From positions 310,001 through 374,000 of the forward strand of contig CAVURC010000020.1 in NCBI GenBank assembly GCA_963743825.1: 64,000 nucleotides of DNA, read 5' to 3'. Shown here piece by piece: positions 1 to 9,997 of the stretch. The translations under genes and the position numbers were made by a program. Position 1 is the stretch's first letter. Each line of letters begins with the position of its first letter. The DNA is from Sva-07 sp963743825 (GTDB lineage Bacteria > Actinomycetota > Acidimicrobiia > Acidimicrobiales > Ilumatobacteraceae). The notes under the pieces were generated by a model. The model did not search any database and was not told the origin of the DNA. It was given only the letters and a program-made list of their open reading frames with translations.

Positions 1-1060
1 CGAGCACGATCCGGTCGACGGTGTCGGTGACGAGCCCTCGACGACGCGGCGGGAACGTGCCCGCGATCGCCACCTCGGCCATGCCGAACGCCGGGAACAT
101 GCCACCCGGTGTGAACCCGAATCGGGCCGCCTCGACGACGAACGCGTCGACTGCCTTCGGGTCGACGGGCTCTGCGCCGGACAGCGCGACGGTGAGCCTC
201 GACAGGTCGAGATCCTTCATCCGCTTGAGCGCTCGGGTGGCGAGCACCCAGGCGAAGTTCGGACCGGCCGTGGCCGTTGCGCGGTAGTCCGAGAGCCACT
301 GCATCCAGTTGCCGGGATGCGCGAGGAAGTCCTGCGGTGCCGCCTGCACCAGGTCGACCCCCTTCGTCATCGGCATGGCCATGAACCCGACGAGCCCCAT
401 GTCGTGGTAGAGCGGCAACCACGACACCAACAACTCGTCATCGCCCAGTTCGACCGCTTCGGACAGTGCATCGATGTTGGCACTGAGCACCCGGTCGGGG
501 ATCATCACGCCCTTCGGTTCGCTCGTCGAACCGCTCGTGTACTGCAGGATCACGAGGCGCTCGGGGTCGTGGGAGGGTATCTCCAACGAGTCGCCCGTCG
601 GAACGTTGGGCGCACCGGGCATGACGCTCTTCATCGGGAGGATCGGCGGATCGCCCACCTCGGCGACGTAGAAGTCGGCGAGGAGATCGTCGATCAACAC
701 GAGCTTGGCGTCGCCGTGACGGATACGACCTCGGGTGCTCTCGATGAAGACGTCGAGCGACCCCATCCGCATCGGGAGCGGCAGGACCATCGACGCGAGC
801 CCCGCCATCCAGCACCCGCGAATGATGGTGATCAACTGACGGCTCGTGGGCCCGAGGATGGCCACGTGGTCGCCCGGAACGAGGCCCTGTGCCTGCAGCG
901 CAGCGGCGACGGCGCGGGCGTCGTCGTGGATCTCGCGCCAGCTGATGCGCACCGGGCCGTCCGCAGCGGCCATCGAGGCCCCGACGAACGTCACCCCGGT
1001 TCCCGAGTCGGCAGCGAGCTCCAGTCGCTCGATGGTCGACAGCGGTTTGTCGTCGCTCAT
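1..1060 (-). CDS. Fatty acyl-AMP ligase (FAAL/FadD-like), N-terminal part
   Basis: Adenylate-forming enzyme that activates a fatty acid with ATP, in the style of FAALs that feed lipid or polyketide synthases. About 353 residues are present from an ATG at 1060 and the C-terminal part lies off the left edge. The AMP-binding signature YTSGSTSEPKGV sits near residues 174-185, followed by WLPLYHDMGL and SGAEPV, both more typical of FAALs than of ordinary acyl-CoA ligases. The frame is open throughout. It is divergent from nagA, and the 97-bp gap between them holds a long perfect palindrome, so this promoter is probably repressor-controlled. Whether it makes acyl-AMP or acyl-CoA cannot be decided without the missing C-terminus. 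Confidence 0.85.
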   Translation of the reverse strand, partial: MSDDKPLSTIERLELAADSGTGVTFVGASMAAADGPVRISWREIHDDARAVAAALQAQGLVPGDHVAILGPTSRQLITIIRGCWMAGLASMVLPLPMRMGSLDVFIESTRGRIRHGDAKLVLIDDLLADFYVAEVGDPPILPMKSVMPGAPNVPTGDSLEIPSHDPERLVILQYTSGSTSEPKGVMIPDRVLSANIDALSEAVELGDDELLVSWLPLYHDMGLVGFMAMPMTKGVDLVQAAPQDFLAHPGNWMQWLSDYRATATAGPNFAWVLATRALKRMKDLDLSRLTVALSGAEPVDPKAVDAFVVEAARFGFTPGGMFPAFGMAEVAIAGTFPPRRRGLVTDTVDRIVL

Positions 1061-1086
1061 CCCCCCGACGCTAGTCCGCGAGCCCG

Positions 1087-1119
1087 GCGTACACGATGTG
1101 TCAGACACATCGTGTACGC
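1087..1119. promoter_or_regulatory. 33-bp perfect palindrome, putative operator
   Basis: Two perfectly complementary 16-nt arms (left arm gcgtacacgatgtgtc, 1087-1102; right arm 1104-1119) surround a single A at 1103. The site lies between the divergent starts at 1060 and 1157, where a dimeric repressor could control both genes. The TGTGTC-A-GACACA core resembles TetR-type operators. No regulator gene is adjacent. A terminator role is unlikely because no gene ends here. Confidence 0.6.
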
Positions 1120-1156
1120 ACCCGCTCGGACTGTCGCGTCTGCCAAGCTCGTGCCG

Positions 1157-2301
1157 ATGGCGCGCGTACTTCTCACCGGTGCCGACCTGCTGATCGACGG
1201 TCGGCTCACCCGGCGGAACGTGACCCTCGATGGCCCCGTCATCGTGGCGATCGGGGACGACGTCGACTCGGCCGCGGAGATCGTCGACTGCAGCGGCCTC
1301 GTCATCTCGCCGGGCTTCATCGATCTGCAGTGCAACGGTGCCGTCGGCGTCGACCTCACGACCGAGCCGACATCGATCGACACGGTTGCCGAGGCGCTCC
1401 CCCGCTTCGGCGTCACGTCGTTCCTGCCGACGGTGGTCACCAGCCCGGCGACCGAGGCGCCGTGCAGCGATCGAGGCGATGCGCAGCAGTGAGCCGTCGC
1501 GACCCGATCGTGGGTGCCGATGCGATCGGGCTGCACTTCGAGGGCCCGATGATCTCGCGACATCACCTCGGCGCTCACGTTCCCGCGCACGTCGCTGCAC
1601 TCGAAGCCGACGAGATCGACGAGTGGATCGCGTCCGGTGTCGTCTCGCTCGTGACACTCGCCCCTGAGCTGCCGGGCGCGCTCGATGTGACCCGACGCCT
1701 TGCGACGGCCGGCGTGGTCGTGTCGGGCGGACACACGGCGATGACACCTGACGACCTCGCTGCCGCATGCGATGCCGGGCTCTCGTACTCCACCCATCTC
1801 TTCAACGCGATGGCACCGTTCAACCACAGGTCGCCGGGTCCGATCGGTGCCGTGCTCGCCCACGACACGCTCGTTGCGGGCCTCATCTGCGACGGCATCC
1901 ACGTCGACCCGATCGCCGTCCGCATGGCGTGGCATGCACTCGGCCCGATGCGCATGTCGCTCGTGTCGGATGCGTCACCTGCATTGGGGATGCCATACGG
2001 CCGAATGCATCTTGCCGGGTTCGAGATCATCCACGACGAGACCGGGGTCCGAACTGTCGACGGCGTGCTCGCCGGCAGCGCCCTGGCGCTCGATCAAGCG
2101 GTACGCAACCTGATGGCGTTCGCCGGTTGCGACCTCGCGCACGCGCTGGCCACGGTCACGTCGACGCCCGCTGACCTGCTCGGACTCACCGACCGCGGCC
2201 GACTCCGTGTCGGCGCCCGTGCCGACCTGACGCTTCTGCGCCCCGACGCCGATCTCGTCGCGACGTTCGTCGCCGGCACCCTCGCCCACGGTCACCTCTG
2301 A
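1157..2301 (+). CDS. nagA: N-acetylglucosamine-6-phosphate deacetylase, frameshifted
   Basis: Amidohydrolase that removes the acetyl group from GlcNAc-6-phosphate in amino-sugar and cell-wall recycling in the cytoplasm. The N-terminal part (MARVLLTGADLLIDGRL, then GFIDLQCNG) is in one frame to about 1455. A short stretch continues in another frame, and from about 1505 the rest (GLHFEGPMIS, SGGHTAM, THLFNAMAPFNHRSPG, GLICDGIH, SDASPALG) is in a third, down to the stop at 2301. Restored length is about 381 residues, normal for NagA. The two indels lie within 50 bp and flanking motifs are intact, so an error is more likely than decay. No clear ribosome binding site precedes the ATG at 1157. Confidence 0.85.
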
Positions 2302-2382
2302 GATCAGGTTCACGTCGGCAACGACGTCGTCGCAAACGGCGGGAGTGCACGCTCGGCCGGTTGCCTAGGCTGGTCCGTCGGT

Positions 2383-5272
2383 ATGAGTGACACGACGACC
2401 ACCCCCACGACCAGCACCGATGCACCCCCTCACCGCTACTCGGCGGAGCTCGCGCAGGACATCGAGCTGCGGTGGCAGGACTGGTGGGACGAGCACCACA
2501 CCTTCGAGGCCCCGAACACCGCCGGGCCACTCGCCGACCCCGACCTCGCCGCGGCTCGCGGCGAGAAGCTGTTCGTGCTCGACATGTTCCCGTACCCGTC
2601 CGGGACCGGCTTGCACGTCGGGCACCCGCTCGGCTTCATCGGCACCGACGTGTTCGCCCGCTTCAAGCGGATGACCGGGCACAACGTGTTGCATGCGATG
2701 GGCTTCGACGCGTTCGGGCTCCCGGCCGAACAGTTCGCCGTCGAGACCGGCCAGCACCCTGCGATCACGACCGCCGAGAACGTGGCCACCTACCGCCGCC
2801 AGCTCCGCCGCCTCGGCCTGGCCCACGACCCGCGCCGCAGCGTCTCGACCACCGACCCCGAGTTCTACCGGTGGACCCAGTGGATCTTCACCCAGGTGTT
2901 CAACGCCTGGTACGACGACGCCGCCGACAAGGCACGCCCGATCGGCGAACTGATCGCCGAGTTCGAGTCCGGTCAGCGACCGACACCGGATGGCCGGTCC
3001 TGGAGTGATCTGTCCGCCGGCGAACGCGCCGACATCATCGACAACCACCGCCTCGCCTACGTCAGCGAGGCGCCCGTCAACTGGTGCCCCGGGCTCGGCA
3101 CCGTCGTCGCCAACGAAGAGGTCACCGCCGACGGTCGCAGCGATCGCGGCAACTTCCCCGTGTTCAAGCGCAGCATGCGCCAGTGGATGATGCGCATCAC
3201 CACCTACGCCGACCGGTTGATCGACGACCTCGAGCTGCTCGACTGGACCGATGCGATCAAGTCGATGCAGCGCAACTGGATCGGACGCAGCCACGGCGCC
3301 GAGGTGCACTTCCCGGTGACGATGATCGACGGCACCGCCGGCGAGATCACGGTGTTCACCACCAGGCCCGACACGTTGTTCGGTGCATCGTTCATGGTCC
3401 TGTCGCCCGAGCATCCGTTCGTCGACGAACTGACGACTCCCGAGCAGGCCGATGCCGTCGCCGACTACCGGATGCAGGCCGGCAAGAAGAAGGACATCGA
3501 ACGTCAGGACGAGACCCGCGAGAAGACCGGCGTGTTCACCGGCTCGCACGCCGTCAACCCGGTGAACGGCGAGCAGATCCCCGTGTGGATCGCCGACTAC
3601 GTGCTCATGGGGTACGGCACCGGAGCGATCATGGCAGTGCCGTGCGGCGACCAACGCGACTTCGAGTTCGCCCGCAAGTTCGGCCTGCCGATCCTCGCGA
3701 TCCAGCAGCCGTCGGACTCGTGGTTCGCCGGCCACGACATCGAGCCGACACTCGACACCGCGCAGTGGCCGGTCGCCTTCATCGGCGATGCGCCCTACGT
3801 CCAGTCGGCCAACGACGACCTCGACCTCAACGGCATCGCCACGAAGGTCGACGGCATCGAGCTGATGAATGCATGGCTCGAAGCCCATCAGGCAGGCACT
3901 GCCACGGTCAACTACAAGCTGCGCGACTGGCTGTTCAGCCGCCAGCGGTACTGGGGCGAGCCGTTCCCGGTCGTGTACGACAGCGACGGGCGTCCTCATA
4001 CGCTGCCCGACGAGCTGCTCCCGGTCCTGCTGCCGGAGACCGAGTCGTTCTCCCCGCGCACGTTCGACGCCGACGACGAGTTCTCCAATCCGGAGAGCCC
4101 GCTCGACCGCCTCGGCGACTGGGTCGAGGTGGAACTCGACCTTCATCCCGAGACGCGGCAACGGCCCGCAGCGGTACCGCCGCGACACCAACGTCATGCC
4201 GCAGTGGGCCGGATCGTGCTGGTACGAGATGCGCTACCTCGATCCCACGAACGAACTGCGCTTCGTCGATCGCGAGGTCGAGGAGTACTGGATGGGCCCG
4301 CGCACCGACATCCGGCCCGATCATCCGGGTGGCGTCGATCTGTATGTCGGCGGCGTCGAGCACGCCGTGCTGCATCTGCTGTACTCGCGCTTCTGGCACA
4401 AGGTGCTCTTCGACCTCGGTCACGTGAGCTCGAAGGAGCCGTACGCCCGCCTGTTCAACCAGGGGTACGTCCAGGCAGCCGCCTACAAGGACGAGCGGGA
4501 GATGTACGTCGACGCCACCAAGATCGAGGGCGACGACAAGACCGGCTTCACCTACGAGGGCAAACCGGTCACGCGTGAGTGGGGCAAGATGGGCAAGAGC
4601 CTGAAGAACGCCGTCTCGCCCGACGACATGTACGAGCAGTACGGCGCCGACACGCTGCGCCTCTACGAGATGGCGACCGGGCCGCTCGATGCCTCACGCC
4701 CATGGGAGACCCGCGACGTCGTCGGCATGTACCGCTTCCTGCAGCGCCTGTGGCGCAACGTCGTCGACGAGACCACCGGCGAGTGCATCGTCGTCGACAC
4801 CCCCGCCGACGACGCGACACGCAAGCTGCTGCACCGCACGATCGACGTCGTGCGTACCGAGATGGATGCGCTGCGGTTCAACACGGCGATCGCCAAGCTG
4901 ATCGAACTGAACAATGCCGTCACCAAGCTCGACGCCACGCCTCGCGACGTGGCCGAGCCGATGGTGCTGATGGCCGCACCCCTCGTGCCGCACATCGCCG
5001 AGGAGCTGTGGCGCCAGCTGGGTCACACCGACACGATCACCTACGTGGCGTTCCCCGAGGCCGACCCGGCGCTCCTGGTCGACGACGTGGTGGAGTACCC
5101 GGTGCAGGTCAACGGCAAGGTTCGCGGCCACATCGAAGTTGCCACCGACGCTGACGCAGCCACGGTCGAGGCAGTCGCGCTCGCCGATGCGAAGGTCGTC
5201 TCCGCACTCGATGGAGCGAGCCCGAAGAAGGTCATCGTCGTCCCCGGCCGCATGGTCAACATCGTCGTCTGA
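2383..5272 (+). CDS. leuS: Leucyl-tRNA synthetase, one frameshift
   Basis: Class I aminoacyl-tRNA synthetase that charges tRNA-Leu. The HIGH-type motif is HVGHP (in GTGLHVGHPLGF) and the KMSKS-type motif is KMGKS at 4586-4600. The editing domain lies between them (TTRPDTLFGASFMVLSPEHP) and the C-terminal anticodon-binding part follows (YPVQVNGKVRGHIEVA). One shift between about 4150 and 4185 separates WVEVELDLHPETR from YRRDTNVMPQWAGSCWYEMRYLDP. Restored length is about 962 residues, typical. No second leuS is visible here, and an essential enzyme cannot be broken, so this is the best internal evidence that the indels are sequence errors. A TAGGCT hexamer at 2366-2371 could be the -10 of a short-leader promoter. 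Confidence 0.95.
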
Positions 5273-5363
5273 CGAGCCGGTCTGTCGGGGTCGGGTCCGG
5301 AAAGACCGGGCCGCAGGACGAATGTCCCATTGCTTTTCGATCGGCGGAGCGCGACGATGAAGT

Positions 5364-5471
5364 CGGGCCCGATGAGGTGCCACACAGGGATCCAGGAACG
5401 AGACCGGTCCGCCGGTTCCGTTGACTGATCCGAGCCTTTCCCCGCCAACGGGATTGCACCTCACGGGCCCG
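5364..5471 (+). ncRNA. Candidate structured RNA between leuS and the pyk-like gene
   Basis: A 17-nt arm (5364-5380) pairs with 5456-5471, differing only by one bulged base. It encloses nested helices (ggatc 5388-5392 with gatcc 5427-5431; ggaac 5395-5399 with gttcc 5415-5419). The outer helix is followed by gttttcg, a short T-run. This is more folding than expected by chance in a non-coding gap and fits a roughly 110-nt hairpin RNA or leader element. I matched it to no known family: the SRP RNA and 6S hallmarks are absent. The strand is inferred from the T-run. Confidence 0.4.
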
Positions 5472-5535
5472 TTTTCGCGCCCGGAGTTCAGTTGGCGTTC
5501 ACCTCCGGTTCAACTTCGCGACGTACCGTGATGTC

Positions 5536-7370
5536 GTGACATTCGATCAGCAGATCGACGAGATCGATGCCCTCGCCGACGAGGTCCGACAACTCCGTGC
5601 CGACATGGTTCGTGCCGAAGCAGCCCAGCGCGAGCAGATCGACCAGACCCACGAACGTCACCGACGCTCGGCGATCAACCTCGTGCACTACGTCGAACTG
5701 CGCCACCACGACATCCGGACGCTGCAGAACCGATTGAGCGCACTCGGGCTGTCGTCACTCGGCCGCTCCGAACCTCATGTCATGGCCACCGTCGACGCAG
5801 TACTCGCAGCGCTCGATCGACTCGGCGGACGCAGTCTACGTGATCGACCACGACGACACGGTGGGTATCACCGAAGGCGACTTCATACTCGCCGCGAATG
5901 CATCCGACCTGCTCGGCCCGCAGGCGCCGGGTCGCATCGCTCGCATCATGGTGACACTTCCGTCCGACGCCGCCGAACGACCCGATCTGATCGACTCCAT
6001 GGTCGAGCACGGGATGGACATTGCTCGGATCAATTGCGCCCATGACGACGCCGATCGCATGGTCGAAGATGATCGGCCACGTCCGCGATCGCAGCGACGA
6101 CGACGCAGTCCTGATCGCGATGGATCTCGGCGGCCCCAAGCTGCGCACCAAGTCGTTGACCGCAGGACCGGCGGTGATCCGCGCGAAGCCCGAGCGCGAC
6201 GCATTCGGCCGGGTCGTGACCCCGGCATCGATCCGCCTGACCTGTTCCGAACGCTGCCTCGACAGCGGGCACTCCGACGATGCAGGTCGACGACGCGGCG
6301 TGGCTGACGCGTCGGTCGCCGGGCGACTTGGTCGAACTCGTCGACGCCCGCGGTTCACGTCGGCGCTGGACGGTGCTCGAGTCGTCCGACGCCGGCTGCG
6401 AACTCTCCTGCTCGAAGACCACGTATTTCACCAACGGCACCGAACTGTCGTGTCCGAACGACCACACTGGCGACGTCGCCCGGATCGTGGAAATCGAGCC
6501 GACCCAGCCGGTCACCCGGATCGACCAGGGTGACCGCATCGTGCTCAGCCGGGGACCGTCGGCCCCTCCCGAGAACCAGACCGTCGATGCCACGGCCGTC
6601 ATGGGCTGCACACTCCCCGAACTCTTCGACGCAGCACGGGTGGGGGAACCGATCTGGTTCGACGACGGCAAGATCGGCGGATACATCGACCATGTCGAAC
6701 ACGACCATCTCGTGGTGGTCGTCGACGATGTCCGCCCCGGTGGGGCCAACCTGAGGAGCGGCAAGGGCATCAACGTGCCCGACACCGATCTGGCGATCGA
6801 CGCGCTCACCGACAAGGACCTCGAGGACCTCCCGTTCGTGGCAGCACATGCCGACATCGTGAACCTGTCGTTCGTCCGCGAGGTGGCCGATGTGTGCCGT
6901 CTCCAGAACGAACTCCGTGCGGCTCGACGCCGCCCATCTCGGCATCGTGCTGAAGATCGAGAACGCTCCGGGCGTTCGAGAACCTGCCGGCACTGCTTCT
7001 GGCGGCGATGGCCTCCGAGCGCGTCGGGGTGATGATCGCCCGCGGCGACCTGGCCGTGGAGGTCGGCTTCGAACGCTTGGCCGAAGTGCAGGAGGAAATC
7101 ATGTGGGCGTGCGAGGCCGCTCACGTGCCGGTGATCTGGGCGACCCAGGTGCTCGAGACGATGGCGCTCACCGGTCGACCGTCACGAGCCGAGGTGACCG
7201 ACGCCGCGATGTCGGTGCGCGCCGAGTGCGTGATGCTCAACAAGGGCCCACACATCGTCGAGGCCATCGAGGCGCTCGATTCGATCCTGTCGCGGATGGG
7301 CGATCACCAGCGCAAGAAGCGCAGCATGCTGCGGCGGCTCACGGCATGGGATCGCGTCGACGACGAGTAG
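5536..7370 (+). CDS. Pyruvate-kinase-like protein with N-terminal extension, several frameshifts
   Basis: Pyruvate kinase family (PEP + ADP to pyruvate + ATP). Diagnostic segments occur in order: ARINCAHDDADRM, AMDLGGPKLRTKSL, VNLSFVREVADV, LKIENAPG, and MIARGDLAVEVG followed by WATQVLETMALTGRPSRAEVTDAA. The first 100 or so residues (LPHYVELR-like helical segment, LSALGLSSLGRSEPHVMATVDAVLAAL) are an extension absent from canonical PK but known from a long variant family, and the regulatory C-terminal domain is missing. The reading frame changes near 5830, 6060, 6275, 6940 and 6990. The GTG start at 5536 lies 6 nt after TACCGT (5524-5529), suggesting a leaderless transcript. It is either a real variant with sequencing indels or a decaying paralogue. 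Confidence 0.7.
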
Positions 7371-7411
7371 TAGGTTGCAGATCAGCACTGCCGAGCCGAA
7401 GGAGACGCTCC

Positions 7412-8608
7412 ATGGAATCGAAGCCTGTGACCGACTGGACCACCGACTACGACATCCTCGACCCCGACTACGTGGCCGATCCGTATCCCGTGTGGGACGA
7501 CCTCCGCGAGCAGTGCCCGATCGCTCACAGCGACCGATGGGGCGGGTCGTGGCTTCCGACGAAGTACTCCGACGTCCAACGCTTCGCCCAGGACCATCAC
7601 GGCTTCAACTCGACCGACGTCGGGGTGCTGACGTTCACCGACGAGGAGCGTCCACCACCTCCCGTCGAGATCCCACTCCCGCCGATCGACCAGGATCAGC
7701 CGGTTCACACCTGGACTCGCCGGCTCATGCTGCCGTGGTTCTCGCACGACCGCGTCGCGCAGTACGAGCCGTACACCCGCGAGCTGTGCAACCGGCTGAT
7801 CGACGGGTTCATCGCCGACGGCTCGGCCGACGCCGCCGGCGACTACGCCCGCCAGATTCCGGTGCGCGTGATCTCGCTCGTGCTCGGTGTGCCCGAGGAC
7901 ATGGCCGACACGTTCACCGGCTGGGTGCAGGACTTCCTCGAGTTCGCCCACGAGGAGGCCCGCGCGACGCGTGGCCGCGACGCCCTCACGCTCTACCTGA
8001 TCGAGCAACTGGAGTACCGCCGCACCAACCCGGGTGACGACTTGATGAGCGCGCTGCTCCACACCGAGGTCGAGGGGAAGCCCGTCGACGACCTCACCAT
8101 CATGGGCATGGCGGCGCTGACGCTGATCGCCGGTGTCGACACGACCTGGTCGGGCATCGGCTCAGCGATGCTGCACTTGGCGACGCACCCGCACGACGCG
8201 CAGCGGCTCGTCGCCGAACCAGAAATCATGCCGCTGGCGATCGAGGAACTCCTGCGGGCGTACTCCCCTGTCACGATGGCCCGCATCGCCACCGACGACG
8301 TCGAGGTGGTGGGCTGCCCGATCAAGGCCGGCGACAAGGTGCTGATGAACTTCCCCGGCGCCAACCGCGACCCGGAGGTGTTCGAGAACCCGCACGAGGT
8401 GATCCTCGACCGGGCCCAGAACCGCCACGTCGCGTTCGGCGCGGGCATCCATCGCTGCGCCGGCTCGAACCTCGCCCGGATGGAGATGCGCGTCGCCGTC
8501 GAGACGTGGCTCGAACGGATCCCCGAGTTCCGTCTGGCCGACAATGCCGAGGTCACCTGGGCCGGTGGCCAGGTCCGTGGGCCGCGCCAGGTACCCGTCG
8601 TCTTCTGA
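7412..8608 (+). CDS. Cytochrome P450, first of a tandem pair
   Basis: Soluble bacterial P450 of 398 residues that would hydroxylate a small hydrophobic substrate using electrons from a ferredoxin/reductase pair not seen here. The I-helix is AGVDTTWS, the K-helix EELLR, and the heme loop FGAGIHRCAG with ligand Cys349. No membrane anchor is present. The ATG at 7412 follows GGAGA at 7401-7405. The next gene, 94 bp downstream, is a close paralogue with the same opening (TDWTTDYDILDPDYVADPY against TDWAADYDIFDPQYVADPY). The substrate cannot be told from sequence. Fatty-acid catabolism genes downstream (acyl-CoA dehydrogenase, thiolase) make a lipid or terpenoid-like substrate possible. Confidence 0.93.
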   Translation: MESKPVTDWTTDYDILDPDYVADPYPVWDDLREQCPIAHSDRWGGSWLPTKYSDVQRFAQDHHGFNSTDVGVLTFTDEERPPPPVEIPLPPIDQDQPVHTWTRRLMLPWFSHDRVAQYEPYTRELCNRLIDGFIADGSADAAGDYARQIPVRVISLVLGVPEDMADTFTGWVQDFLEFAHEEARATRGRDALTLYLIEQLEYRRTNPGDDLMSALLHTEVEGKPVDDLTIMGMAALTLIAGVDTTWSGIGSAMLHLATHPHDAQRLVAEPEIMPLAIEELLRAYSPVTMARIATDDVEVVGCPIKAGDKVLMNFPGANRDPEVFENPHEVILDRAQNRHVAFGAGIHRCAGSNLARMEMRVAVETWLERIPEFRLADNAEVTWAGGQVRGPRQVPVVF

Positions 8609-8702
8609 CGTCAGAGCCGACCACCTCTTCGCACACGTCGGCCATCGTCTGCAACACTGTTCCAATTCGCACGACCGAGAGGTCCGAGTTGGAGGTTCAC
8701 CT

Positions 8703-9953
8703 GTGAGCAACGACACATCGACCGGCGCGCCGGTGACTGCGCCCGTCACCGACTGGGCGGCCGACTACGACATCTTCGATCCGCAGTACGTGGCCGACCC
8801 CTACGGCATCTGGGACGAGCTGCGCGAGGCGTGCCCCATGGCGCACACCGACCGTTGGGGCGGGTCGTGGCTGCCCACGCGCTACGCCGACGTCTATGCG
8901 ATCGCCCACGACATCGAGAAGTTCCCGTCGGGCAACGGCATCAGCGTCGTGCCGATGGTCGACATCGCTTCCGACGGCTCGGCTCCAGTGCCGACCGCTC
9001 CCGTGCTCACCTCGGGCGTTCCTCCGATCAGCGCCGATCCGCCATTGCACACCTGGACTCGACGGCTCGTCCTGCCGACGATGAGCCCCGCTCGCGTCGA
9101 CGAGTACGAAGTGTTCACCAGGGAGTTGTGCCGTCGTCTCGTCGACGACGTGGTTGCCCGCGGCGAGGGCGACGCCGCCTCGGAGTACGCCCAGCAGATT
9201 CCCGTGCGGGTCATCGGCCACATCCTCGGGGTGCCCGAGTCGATGGCCGGCACCTTCACCGAGTGGGTGCGTGACGTGCTCGAGTTCGCCCACGACCCCG
9301 AACGCCGCCGCCGCGGCATCGTCGGCATCATCCAGTACCTGCAGCAGGCCATCGCCGAGCGCGAGGCGGAGCCGACCGACGACTTCATCAGCGAGCTGCT
9401 CAACTCCGAGCACGACGGCGAACCGATCACCAAGGATGTGGTGATGGGGATGTGCGCGCTGCTGCTCATTGCCGGCATCGACACGACGTGGTCGTCGATC
9501 GGCTCCACCATGTGGCACCTCGCCACGCATCCCGACGACCGACGCCGCCTGATCGCCGAGCCCGACCTCATGCCGACCGCGATCGAGGAGTTCCTTCGGG
9601 CCTACGCACCGGTGACGATGGCGCGCCGGCTCGTCGAGGACACCGAGTACAACGGTTGCCCGATCAAGGCCGGAGAGCGCGTCTTGATGAACTTCCCGGG
9701 CGCCAACCGTGACCCCGAGGTCTTCCCCGACGCCGACAAGGTCATCCTCGACCGCCAACAGAACCGCCACCTCGCGTTCGGCGCCGGCATCCATCGCTGC
9801 GCCGGATCGAACCTCGCACGCATGGAACTGCGCGTCGCTGTCGAGGCATGGTTGGAGCAGATCCCCGAGTACGAACTCGTCGATCCCGCACTCGTCACCT
9901 GGGCAGGTGGACAGGTTCGGGGCCCGAGGTCGGTTCCCGTCCGCATCATCTGA
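8703..9953 (+). CDS. Cytochrome P450, second of a tandem pair
   Basis: P450 of 416 residues, paralogous to the preceding gene and sharing its order of motifs: AGIDTTWSS I-helix, EEFLR K-helix, FGAGIHRCAG heme loop with Cys366, and the same VTWAGGQVRGPR C-terminus. The start was set at GTG 8703 because GGAGG lies at 8692-8696 and the N-terminus then aligns with its neighbour. An upstream in-frame start would run through the intergenic gap. It differs most from its partner in the B-C region (IDPSSDGSAPVPTAP-like insertion around 8960-9020), which usually contacts substrate, so the two probably have different specificities after duplication. Confidence 0.93.
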   Translation: MSNDTSTGAPVTAPVTDWAADYDIFDPQYVADPYGIWDELREACPMAHTDRWGGSWLPTRYADVYAIAHDIEKFPSGNGISVVPMVDIASDGSAPVPTAPVLTSGVPPISADPPLHTWTRRLVLPTMSPARVDEYEVFTRELCRRLVDDVVARGEGDAASEYAQQIPVRVIGHILGVPESMAGTFTEWVRDVLEFAHDPERRRRGIVGIIQYLQQAIAEREAEPTDDFISELLNSEHDGEPITKDVVMGMCALLLIAGIDTTWSSIGSTMWHLATHPDDRRRLIAEPDLMPTAIEEFLRAYAPVTMARRLVEDTEYNGCPIKAGERVLMNFPGANRDPEVFPDADKVILDRQQNRHLAFGAGIHRCAGSNLARMELRVAVEAWLEQIPEYELVDPALVTWAGGQVRGPRSVPVRII

Positions 9954-9997
9954 CGGGTGCCGCCGCTTGACGGGCGCGTGTCGGTAACGTCGAACCG

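Noticed and set aside
2365..4197. 610-codon open frame antisense to leuS
   Set aside because: Overlaps strongly conserved leuS motifs. High GC lengthens antisense frames, and no domain is visible.
6890..7411. First P450 as a 572-residue fusion with upstream sequence
   Set aside because: The upstream part is the pyk-like gene read in other frames. A ribosome binding site and ATG at 7412 give a normal P450 length.
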